Assembly (NCBI RefSeq): GCF_028583425.1
Contig: NC_072794.1
Location: 26,781,232-26,845,231 of the forward strand
Source: Eublepharis macularius
Lineage: Eukaryota > Chordata > Lepidosauria > Squamata > Eublepharidae
Direction: 5' to 3'
DNA: 64,000 nucleotides
Shown: positions 8,693 through 21,218 of the stretch, one piece after another
Layout: each line of letters opens with the position of its first letter
Numbering within the stretch: position 1 is the stretch's first letter
Notes under the pieces: model-generated
The model's database searches: none
Seen by the model: only the letters and a program-made list of their open reading frames with translations
Told to the model about the DNA's origin: nothing
Made by a program: the position numbers and the translations under genes

Positions 8693-11600
8693 CTTTAAAA
8701 TGGGAATCTATAGTAAGAGATCAAAAGAAGTATTCAGTGGCTACATTTCAATCAACAGACCAACGTGGATTAGTATGACCAATGAACCTCATTGACACAT
8801 GGTTAATTGGTTATACTATAGGTCACAGACAAGGACTTCTGCCCACAAAGCATGAGATTTGCAAATCCCTGCTTCTGCAGCAATCCAAAATAGCCCCTGA
8901 AATCCTGCTCTTGAAGGAGGGAGAGAGGACTTAAGCACACATACACATGCCCCCATGAACCAAGCCTGCCAACCTGAAACAGTCCCAAAGAAATGCTATA
9001 TGAGGTGGTAAAAACGTGATTTCAATAAATAAATGGAGGCAGCTTCAAACTGGTTTGCTGCATTTAGGAGTTAACCTTTTTAGATGTGTGCCCAGAATGT
9101 ATTGTGTGAAGCAACCCTTTTAGATTCTAGATGAGCTAAAGTGACATGTTTTAGGAATTTGCCTCTGAAACCTTTTAGCAGTACCTGACGTTGATGATGT
9201 TTCTAAGGTAGGCTCCTCTTTTGGTGCCCCATCCTCCAAGTCTTGGAGTTTTGATAGAGCCTCTTCTAATTTTTCATGAAGGTGTTCTGATTTTTCCTCA
9301 GCTTGCTGGGCCCGCTTTTCAGCCTCCCTGAAAAGGCAAAAATCAGGAGAAGGGGCAGCACTGAAACAACAGCTGTATGAAAATATTCAGTATAATAACT
9401 GATCAGCTGCTGATGCTAGCAAACACAATTACAACTGGAAGCATCCAAGACATTTGGGTGCCTGAGGTAGAAAACTGTACATCCATCCTACCACTGTTTA
9501 ACATGGGGCACCAGGAAATTCTCTCATCTAAGCCTTATTGAAAAGAACATTCTGGTTAATGGATCTGCACAGGACAATGTCCCAGTGGGTTTTGCTCTGT
9601 GAGACAGATTAGTTGTGTATTTCCTATTCTTAGTGGTCCCCAAAATAGTAGGTTCCTTATGTTGTCTTCATTTTGTAAAGGTAGATAGCCCACTTCTGTA
9701 TCTTTGGGAGCCAGGAAGCTTTTGGGGAATGGGAAGTGTATTTTACTGCACAAACTGGCTCCTTTATGGGTTGTTAGTGCTAAAGTTGGCACAACCATGT
9801 ATAGTTTTGGTGGGAAATTGCATCTCTCCGTGCTGGGGGGAGGGGCATGTCTAGAAGCTATTTATTTATTTATTTATTCCGATTTATGCCCCATCCTCCC
9901 CACAGATGGCCTCAGGGCGGCTAACAACATTAAAAAATACATTAAAATAACAAAAACATAAAATCAATAATAATTTTAAAAAATCATTAAAATAGTCCAG
10001 GAGAAAGCTCTCTGCGGCTGGCCTGTGCAATTCTGATGTGGGACGGCCTGGAAGACAGACAATGAACACGATACTCAGTTATAACCCACCCCCTTGCTTA
10101 CAACTGTGGAAAGAAGTTTACTTCCTCTCAGGAGTGAAGCTGTCAGCAAGCATTGCTCTACAGCTAAATTATCTTAACAACGTTCGATTTATATACCGCC
10201 CTTCAGGACAACACCCACTCAGAGGGGTTTACAAAGTATGTTATTATTATCCCCACAACAATCGCCCTGTGAGGTGCATGGGGCTGAGAGAGCTCCTGGA
10301 AGCTGTGACTGAGCCAAGGCTTCAAGCGGAGGAATAGGGAATCAAACCCAGTTCTCCAGATTAGAGTCCCGCCGCTCTTAACCACTACACCAAACTAGAG
10401 TGGTGATGCTGATGAAATTTGCAAATCCCTTCGTGCTCAAAGTCAGATGATGGAATAGGGTAGGGTACCATCCTGCTTCTTTCCAGGATGGAGTGGGTTT
10501 GCACCAGTATTGCAAAAAGTTACTAAGAAAATGTTTCAGGTGTTTACCTTTCTAGGTGGGGCAGCTGTACAAAAGTTATGGATGGAAATGGGGACTTCAG
10601 CTACTGGGGGAAGATGTAGCCTTGTCAAGTTGCAGCGTCTGGACAAAACCAAATGGGAATTGCCTGGGTCCCATTCCATCTCTCTTTGTTCAGGCAAGAG
10701 CTGTTTATGGAGCTTGGCCTGGGAGAGGCAGGCACTGCAGAGAGAGGCATCTAGAGAGACAGGTTCCTCTTCTCCCATCTCAATACCACAAATGGCTCTG
10801 GCCATGGCAAGGTGAGAAGATTGAATGCCCGCTGGCCTTGCCCTGCCCCAGTAAGTTGGAAGTACATGACAAAAATGCTTGGAATACATTTTCCTTTGTA
10901 TTATCACTATATTTCTAACATTCAATATTACTTCCACCTATAAAGAATCCACCCTGATATTATGTTTTTAGCCTACCTAAAGAATCCTTATATTCCTAGC
11001 ACCTCAGATTTATCTGACAGAGAAGTTGTGGAGAGGCACCTGGCTGCACTGGACGAATACAAATCCCCTGGGCTGGATGGGGTGCACACAAGAGTGCTCA
11101 AAGAATTTTCTCTAGATGATAGAGCCTCTTCACCATCTTCAAGGCCTCCTGGAGGACTGAGGATGTGCCACAAGACTGGAGAAGGGCTAATGTTATCCCA
11201 ATCTTTAAGAAAGGGAAGAAAGATGACCTGGGAAACTACAGGTCGGTCGGTCAGTCTGACTTCTGTTGCTGGGAAGATATTAGAGCAGATTTTAAAGGGA
11301 TCACTCTGTAAGCATCTGAAGGACCACTTAGTGATCCGGGGAAGTCAACATGGTTTTGTCCCCAACAGATCTTGTCAGACCAACCTGGTTTCCTTCTTTG
11401 ATCGAGTGACGAGCTTACTGGATCATGGGAACTCTGTCAACATTATTTACCTGGATTTCAGCAAAGCTTTTGATAAGGTCCCCCATGACATTCTAATGGG
11501 TAAACTGCGGATTGGACTATAGGACAGTTCAGTGGATAGGGAACTGGATAGAGGACTGCACCCAAAGAGTGGTGATCAATGGTGTTTCATCAGATTGGAG

Positions 11601-14600
11601 GGAGGTGTGGGGTGCTGCAGGGCTTGGTTTTGGGCCTGGTATTTTTCAATATTTTTATCAATGAGCTGGATGAAGGGGTAAACGGGCTACTCATTAAATT
11701 TGCTGATGATACCAAATTGGGAGGAGTGGAAAACACCCAAGAAGATAGTTAAAATTCAACAAGACCTGAATACTCTGGAAAAGTGGGCAGTTGTGAACAG
11801 GATGCAATTCAACATAGGTAAGTGCACAGTATTACATCTGGGCCACAAAAACGTGAAGCACAAATACTGGATGGGGGATACACTTCTGGGTGTATGCGAA
11901 AGAGTATATGCGAAAGAGATCTTGGGGTAAGAGTGGACTGTTTAGACAGGAACAAACAATGCCCACCCCCCTATTTTTCAGGATGCTGGTACTCACAGGA
12001 GCCGCTCTTCTAGAATTTCCAGTGAAGCTAGCATCTCAAATTCCTTGCTTGAGTACTTAGTGGTCCACTGGCTGGCATACAGCTCCCTCTAGAACAAGAA
12101 CAGTGGCTATCTTAAGGGTATGAAAATGAAATAAATCATCATGATGCTTCACCTCACAACTTCTAGACTGTAGTGGCAAAAGATGAGAGTGATAAGCTGT
12201 CAAGTCCCTGGTTCAAACGTCACTCAAATCACGAGTTTTGGACAAGCACCAAGTCTTAAGGGGACAAGTGCATGTGCCTGCTTTACAGGACTGTTGTATT
12301 AATTATTTTGATTGTAAATTAGCAAAACAACGAAGGAGGATAGATGGCTGCAGTTGCTTCTGGTCTTAAAAAAGATGAACAGAAAACGTAAGAGGATCCC
12401 TGCTGGATCAGATTCGTAGTCCAACTAGTCTAGTACCCTGTTTCACATAGCAGCCAACCAATTGCCCCCAGAAGACCTAATAGCCCAGAGGCCAAGTTTC
12501 TCTCTTTTGTCCCTCCGCCCCAGCACTTGTATTCTGAAGGTCACTTCTTCTGAACATGGAGGTCCCTGTTAGTACTTAGTATGCACATTTTCCTCCACAG
12601 TTCTTTGGTCCCCTTAAATGGCTATCATTTTCAGACATCCACTCGCTAGGACTCGTAATCTCAGCCTATCTAGATGACCTTGCATGTAGAAGAGAATGGA
12701 CCTTGGCATTCCTCCTGCCTAGCAACCTCAGTTTTTCCTCCGGGACTGTACAACGATACTTCTCATCACTGTTGATGTGCACCAGATCCACTGGCTCCTT
12801 CCCCACACTGCCTTTTAGCCTATCTAGACCATGTATAATGCCGGTATAATGACCCAAGCAAGCAAGTCACCATGCAGTAAAAATGCACATCACAGACCCA
12901 TCAGGCTGAGATGCCCTTTCACCCTGAGAACCCCTTTCTCCTTGAAAGCAGAGGAGCTGTCACCATGTGGGCTGCACGCCTCTAGCACTTCCATAAAACT
13001 CTTTTATCTACATACTTCTCTGCCTCCCAAAGCTTTTCCAGGTCAGCAACCGTAGATTCAAGAGTATAGTCTTATTCCCTGAGAGCCAGGAGCTCACAGA
13101 ACTGCACAGAGAGACACTCAGAACTACTGTCCAGTATGGCAGGAGAGTATTTGCACAAAGAAAACATGCTGGCTTGAGACATATCTAAATGGCATCTCCG
13201 GAACAAAATGGCGAACGTGGGGCACAGTGCCCTGCAAAGATCTCCTGCACAAACCCAATTTAAACAGACAGGAGCTGTGTAAGTGGCACCTCCTGAGTTC
13301 TTGTGAGGTTCCCAGTAATTTCAATGAGGCTTATGCAGTAGAACTTCCTTGGGGATTGTACACACATCGTTTAAACCCATCTCCCCTGCTATGATCTAAG
13401 TGGCACTGAAATCTTCATCATAGCAAGGCCACCTCTATAGAAGAGACACGTGTTGCATACATACACCTGAGACTGTGACTTGTTCAGTCTCAATAGTCCT
13501 GACATGCACATTAGAATCAGGTCCAATGTATCTGATTGACTGCATGCTCGTGGCACTCGCAGCTTGCTGATCAGTGCTTGGGCCAGGCACAGGTGGTGGT
13601 TCCTGCAAGGAAAGACGAAGAAGCAGGCAGTGTGATGTTTTCATCTCTTTGTCCGTAACTGCATCAAGAAAACCCATAGTCCTCACTGAGGAATCTCAGA
13701 TTTCACACACTGGTAGATTAACACAGCCTTTGCAAAATTCTGCAGAAGACCCCTAAGAACATAAAATTGAAATCTAGAACTCCTGCAAAGGTGTGCGCGT
13801 GCATGGTTATGAGATATGATCAGTGGCTGGATATGATCAGTGGCTGGAAGACAAGCAGTAGGTGAGTGGGTTCTTCCTTCCCAAGAATGTACACACTTTA
13901 CATCTAGGCTCAGTACAGATCTAGAAGAGAATTCTGAGCACAGTACCAAACACAATTCCCTGGATTCCTAGGGGGAAGCTATGGCTATTAAAGTGCCACG
14001 CACAAGGTTTAACGATAATGAACGATAACGATATGCAAGACCACCCTGTGCTACTATTTTAGCATACTGGCACACTGGCATAAATCTGCACATGAGGATT
14101 CCGATATCAGATTATAACAGGAAGCTTTTCCAACTGGAGACCAAGTGGATTTTTGAAGTGTTTGGCACCTCATGGGTTAAATAACGAACTAGACTTCTCC
14201 TGTTATCTGGGGTAGATGATTCAGCATTTAGCAATGTTTGCATGCGTTCTGGGCTGCATGCATTGCCAAAAAACGGCTTGGGATAGCTTTAGTTTTTGAC
14301 TCTGACAACATGTGTTTGGTCCTCTCCCTTGGGATGGGCAGGCGATTATTGCCTTAAATACCTTAGTCCGATTAACTGTATTTAAAGGGGACTGTTCCCC
14401 AGTGTGTATCAGTCCGCTGTTACTATTCTCCAACTGAACGTGAGAGGAGCAGGAGTGCTTGTGTTTAGTGAGTATAAAGACCAAGTTTACTTTGCTGTAA
14501 CGTGAAATGTACTCATGTGAATATTGAATTATTTAATGATTGTACTACAGTCCAATGTTATGCCCAAGACGAAGTGAACATCACGAAACGGGAATTGGAA

Positions 14601-17600
14601 ATTTGCATGCCTAAGCCCGTCGGCTATATGCCCACTGTTAACACCAGTGCTTGCATGGACTGTTGGTACTCCTAAAACTCCATTCTCTAATGTTGGACAT
14701 TTCACTGTGGAATTTGCCAAGTAAAAAATGACTGCACGTATGGACTGTCGGATTTTGTAAATATTTATTGTATATTTATTGCATTATTTATTGTAATTAT
14801 AACATTGATTTATGCACTTTTGCACTTTGCACATTGATAAATTGGTGAAATAAGTATACAATTGCCTTTTGATTGTATTACTCCCGGAATTGTTTTTCTT
14901 CCATGAGGATTCCTGGCAGCTATTCACCTCTATCATAGTCCCATAACATTTTTTGCCTGCCGTTTACTGATTATTCTAGCACCCCACCTACCCAGCAAGA
15001 TTTCATTTTCTTTTTGAAAAAACTACATTTGGTTCCATACTGAGTCAGAGTTTGCTCTGGAGGGGTCACCCCTCATACCATTTTCTCAACGAACCCTGTT
15101 CTCTACAGCTGCTATTTGCCTCATGTAGGAAAACATACATTTCCCCCACATGTTAAATGGCAGTACAAGGGGAAGGTTTATCTTCCCCCCCACCAGCTTT
15201 CACAGCCCCAATCCTGCAAGGAGGGACTCCAATGACAGATCCACTAATTTGGACCTCACAAAGGCTTATAAAAAAGAGGAATCCAGGAAAAGGTTTTCAG
15301 GAGCAAGGCCTTTAAAGGCCCCTGATGTTACTAGCCATGGAATTGCTCCTGGAAACATCCGTGAAAAACTGTTTATGCGGGCAGGGATACCAACACTGTA
15401 ACACTGTTCTTTCCACACCAAGTTCATCAGTTGCTGATGGGAAATAATCATGTTGCTGACCCTGCCCATATCCATGAACTCTGATGCTATCCGTGCATCT
15501 CCAAACTTTTCTCCTGACATGAAGACTACGATATAATTTTCCTCATTGAAAAAACAGCAATGTTAAATTCTCAAGATGCCAGATCTTGTGGCACTTGCGC
15601 AAGAAGTATACAGTTGTGTACACAGCGGCCTGTCCAAGAGAGCAGGAAAGGTGCTCACAAGAAAGCTTATGCTATAATAAAGTTGGTTAGTCAAAAGAAA
15701 GAGAAACAGCTCCACCCATTCCCTATTGCAGAAGCTCACCTCTGTTTCTAACACATGCTTCTCAGCCACCATTTCCAGATCCTTCTTACTGCCAGATTCT
15801 TGAACCTCCTTACTACCAGATTCCTGAACCTCCTTACTACCAGATTCTTGAACCTCCTTGCTGCCAGATTCTTGAACCTCCTTGCTGCCAGATTCTTGAA
15901 TTTTGTCTTTCTTACGCTCCTCTGGAATTTCTTGTCTTTCTTCAGGAGAGGCATCTATGTCCTGCTCTGGGTGAAGTGGCAGTTGGAGCTTGGGCTGAAG
16001 TGCCTGAGAAGTAGCAGAGAAAGGCTATTAAGGTAGAATTCTTGTTCTGAGATTTTGCTCCGATCCAGAAGAAAGAGGCGGCTTCAGAACTGTCTGGGTT
16101 TTTTTAGGGGGTTGATGATAAAACATTCATTCTACAAAATGAAGCAGGGTAGGAGACAGAAACAGAGACTGGACAGTCGCTGATATCGTTCACTCGATTT
16201 TCATGTGCTCTCTCCTAGTGGCTTAATGGTGTTTTTGATTGGTGAGCCTGACTGGACGCCTGAATGGTCATAAGGCTATGGTCAGCTGCCTTAGGGATCG
16301 TCTTTACAAGATGATGTCTCTTTAAAAGATGGTGCCACTGCCTTCTATAACATACACCATTCTGAAAAAATGTATTTCCCTCCTCTGGACTGTTTGTACA
16401 GATGCAAACATATGCCATTCTCATCTATCCATCTTAAAAGAAAGAATGCTATTTTTTCTTCCATACTATTGTTTTGTACATATGCAAGCTTTATACAGAT
16501 TTAAATCTGCTCATTGAAAATAATACAATGTATAACATAAGATCTCTTTAAATTGGTGACTGCCCTATAAAACAGTGTTATCAACTGGGAATAATTTTGT
16601 GGCAAGGGGAGAACCAAGCCACCGAGCCTGTCACTGGATTAGGAAGGGGTTGCAGTGGTACAGCATTTGCTTGGCATACAGAAGATCCCAAGTTCAGCCC
16701 CCAATATCTCCAGTTAAAAGGATCAGGTAGTAGAGAATGAAAGCGACCTCTACCTGAGACCTTGGACAGCTGCTGCCAGTCTTAGACCGTGCCGACCTTG
16801 ACGGACCAATGGAATGATTCAGTATAAGGCAGCTTCATATTTCTATGTGGCCAGCCCACTGTTAGCAGAGGTCTTACAAAGTGTGTCAGATGACAGGAAT
16901 CCTTGAAGTATATACATATGCAAAACACTTGTCACCGTGACAGATATTTTGGTAATGAAGGGGGAAATCCGATTCTCCCAAATGCATGTTCATCTGGCTC
17001 TCGGTTATCTCTGAATCTTCATGTTCTCTATCAGTCTAGGGATGGAGAGCAAGTTCAGGGCAACCCTGGCTACAGGGCATCCATCTGGGTGGGAGATGCT
17101 ACTTTCTTGCTAATAGCTTTCCTTGGGAAAGGGGTGTGTGCCAGATCCAGAGAATGAGCTTTTTCCTTTAAAACTATCCATAAAGTAGAAGATGACTGCT
17201 AACTATCAGGGGAAGATCAGACAACAGAAGCCAGAACTACTACCTCACCTCCCATAGTAATCTAATCTTTACAGGTAAATGCCCTTTTCTCCAGGATATA
17301 ACAGCAATCATAGACTGGTATGAGTGTGCATGTTTTATCCCGAAATTCCTTCCCTCTCAGACTGGGTCCACAAAGTAATGTCTGAACAAGCCAAAATAGG
17401 CTGAGAATTCTTTGCAGTCATGCACAGTTTCTGAGCTCCTATCCTCTTATTGCTGGAAGAATTTAGTCTCCTGAGAGAGACAGAGGTTCGGTCATCAATT
17501 ACTTACAGAGTTCGCAAAGGCTGCGATGTACGCAAGCTTTGTTACTCTGAAGAGCCCTAAACAGAGAATGCACCATGCAAGATGTTTCACAAGTTTTAAT

Positions 17601-20600
17601 ACAGTGGTGTCAACAATTATCCTTGTCCCTGATGAAGGATTTTTTAAAACAATAATTATACATATTTATCATTATCTTAATATAACATTCCCATTACTTC
17701 TAAAAATTTAAATAGGATGCCCTGTTGTAAAAAACCATTTCAGCAAAGGTTCATTCTTCAAATACCTCCGCCCCAAACAGACTGATCAGCTCCTCTGTGC
17801 TGATTAAAGTTGTGGGTGTGGTCTTCATTCCAGAGAGGAGAAGACTGCAGGTTTGGATCCAGTCTATGCATTCTGTCTGGAAAGAAAGAAGAGAGACGAC
17901 AATTAGGAGGGGAGGGGGGAAAAGAACAGGTTTCATTGTTCTGTACCTTTGCATCCTGAATTATGGTGTCCTTCCAGAGTTCTCAGACAGAGTGACTTAT
18001 GCTTTAGAGTAATAATCCCCAAATTTGTGAAACTCTACAAGTACGGTTGCCAACTTCCTGGAGAAAAAAAATGTCCCATCCGTTTCATAGAGATTCGACA
18101 CAAAGTTATTTACCAGGTAAAATTTACCATGAAAAGCTTCAGCTGCCTGTTTCCACAAGTTAAGGAATAGGGCATTTTTCTCCAGGCAACCCTATCTGTA
18201 ACACTTTGCCTGATTCAATATTAGAGCTCAAATCCTCCTCACATGCTTTCGTGTGTACACACACCCTGTCTGTTTTTGGTGTCCACTAGTAACAGCATCA
18301 CCAGTGGGTAGAGTTGCACACTTGCCAGCTCAGAGACTCTTGGGGCACCTGCTCTCTAGCCCCATCATCCTCTTCCTGGCTAGAGCACACCACGATCTCC
18401 CAGGCACCTTTGCAGCAGGAGTCTGTGATGCAATCTACAAGTACACATTTCATAAATACATATAAACAAAGGGCCTGGGAAGTAATAGCCTTTGCCCTGC
18501 CAGTGCCTTCCTGTAATTGCAAATGTTTTCAACCCATGCCCCAGGCAGCACCAAAACCCTAACTGCAACTTCCAATTACTACCAGAAACAATTTCATGGC
18601 CCTATAATTTAATTTAATTTATTGGATTTATACTCCACCCTCCCCACATCAGCTGGACTATAAGTACACACCTCCACATATTCCTGATTTCTTCTTCACA
18701 ATCCTCTCCATAAAATAATTCACCTCCAGAATCACAGACAGATGATACTTTTGCCCCACCTTGTGGTCACTGTGTCACAGATTTCAGCCTCTACTTTTTC
18801 TAACTGGGTTGGGCTCATACAATTTGCTCCCCGTATTTAGATCCACCTAGACCTTATTGTGGTTTTTGCTCAGTTTTAATTCTCTGAATAGATACCATGC
18901 TTAGTAATACTATTCTGTAGAGATACTTGAACAGTTATCAACCAGTTAGCAACTGTATGTAGTAAATTGTCGAAGGCTTTCACAGCCAGAGAACGATGGT
19001 TGTTGTGGATTTTCCGGGCTGTATTGCCGTGGTCTTGGCATTGTAGTTCCTGACGTTTCGCCAGCAGCTGCGACTGGCATCTTCAGAGGTGTAGCACCAA
19101 AAGACAGAGATCTCTCAGTGTCACAGTGTCACTGAGAGATCTCTGTCTTTTGCTGCTACTCCTCTGAAGATGCCAGTCGCAGCTGCTGGCGAAACGTCAG
19201 GAACTACAATGCCAAGACCACGGCGATACAGCCCGGAAAATCCACAACAACCAATGTATGTAGTAAAGTTAGATATCATATGATGTAAGTAGAAAATGCT
19301 TGGCTGAAAACTGGGATTTCTCCCCTGTGTATGGCTACGTTTGCACATCTGGGCAACTGTAAACAAATCTCACACAATTTCTGTAATCAGTAAAGACTTG
19401 CAAAATACACTAGTTGCATGCAACACATAGTTAAACAATCAATGACACGCTGCCAGAAACAGCCCAAAGCCTGCCCACAAATTGCAAGAACCAGCCCAGT
19501 TGCTACAAGAGGATGAAACATGCATATACTCCTGGACCCAGAGAAGGAGACTCACTAAGACCCAGTGAGCACATAAAGGCATAGGGGCAACTATGAAATC
19601 CCAGGTAGTAATGGGAGCAAGCTCTAATTTGGACTTCTCCTTTGGCACAATCTCCTTTCACTCTCTTCAGGTGATCAGTCAACAGGTTATTCTGCACATA
19701 TTAGCCCTTATTCCAGTAAGTTTACTCTACTGCTTTGTTATCCATGCCTGAAGAAGACCACCTTAAGACATAAAAGCTTGCAATAATTTCAAAGCCACTA
19801 GCGGTGTCACAAACCAGAGTATTATTTCACCTGTTCTACATCTTGCTTTTCTGTAGGACCAAATCCCCAGATTTGGGACTATGCTGTTTTAAAAATAAAA
19901 TAAAATAAAATAAAGGATGGGAGAGTCATGTGATCTTACCTTGATTTTTTCCAATTGTCTCAATTCATATTCTGCATCTGGATCAAAATTAGCCAGTTTC
20001 CTACGTGTTATCGATGTAACCATATCCTTGCAGCAGCTGAGAAAACAGATTGTGTCACCCAAACACAATGTCCATCTTTGATAATGTCAGTGTCAATACC
20101 AGTTGTCTTCTAGTGAGGTTTTGCTTCAACTAATTTATTTACTTTTTATTTATGTTATTTACAGTCTGTCTTTCTCACTGAGACCCAAGACAGATTACAC
20201 AATGTAATCTAGGCAATCAATAGTAAGCAATGTAATAGGAATAGGAATTGCAGAAATTTGAAATGGAGCTGTTGTCTGAACAAAAAGTAAGTATTAAACA
20301 TGACATGCTAAACAATTCAGAAGATGGTATTACATCAGTAGAAACACTGTACATTTTGATGGTTGTTGGGGGTTTTCCGGGCTGTATTGCCGTGGTCTTG
20401 GCATTGTAGTTCCTGACGTTTCGCCAGCAGCTGTGGCTGGCATCTTCAGAGGTGTAGCACCAAAAGACAGAGATCTCTCACTGAGAGATCTCTGTCTTTT
20501 GGTGCTACACCTCTGAAGATGCCAGCCACAGCTGCTGGCGAAACGTCAGGAACTACAATGCCAAGACCACGGCAATACAGCCCGGAAAACCCCCAACAAC

Positions 20601-21187
20601 CATCGTTCTCCGGCCGTGAAAGCCTTCGACAATACAACTGTACATTTTTCTGGGCCAATTTGTGGTGATGCAGCCCTGTTTCCTTTACAAAAATGCCTTT
20701 GTGAATAATTCTGGTTTGCATAATTTAAAAATGTCAGGAGCAGAGAAGCCTTCCTGAGCTCTATAGGCAGGCCTTTCCACAGGGTGAGGGCTACTACAGA
20801 GAAGGCATGTATGTGGACATCCATGGAGCGGTAGCTGCAGAAGGCCCTGCATGGATGAGTGAAGCTGCATCAGAATGTCAGAAAATGCTACACTGCCTGT
20901 AAACCATCAATATATGGGATGAGCTCAAAGGCTAGCTTTAGGCACTCTTTTAGATGTATGTTCAAAATGTATGGACACCATCCTAGCTCTCCAGGATGGT
21001 TCAGCAGGCAGGGAAGCAGGTCAGATAGGCAGGGAGATGGATATGCAGGGTTCCTGGAGGTCCATGCAGCTGGAAGTTGATGTCCGGAGCCCCATCACGA
21101 GAATCTGGGACTCTGGATGGCCAGGTTTACCCAGCAGCCAGTCAGGCTATAATCCAGATTTTATACAACACTTTTCGGGGCGCACCT

Positions 21188-21218
<31 letters not shown>

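Noticed and set aside
10510-10937. Overlapping ORFs of 101-133 codons on both strands
   Set aside because: Intron sequence with no recognised domain; both-strand openness fits chance.
15755-16036. Plus-strand Leu-rich repeat ORF
   Set aside because: It is the complement of the AXDND1 exon 21 minisatellite.
16647-16720. Possible tRNA gene from box A and box B
   Set aside because: The head belongs to a repeated SINE with a non-tRNA body; no cloverleaf acceptor stem.
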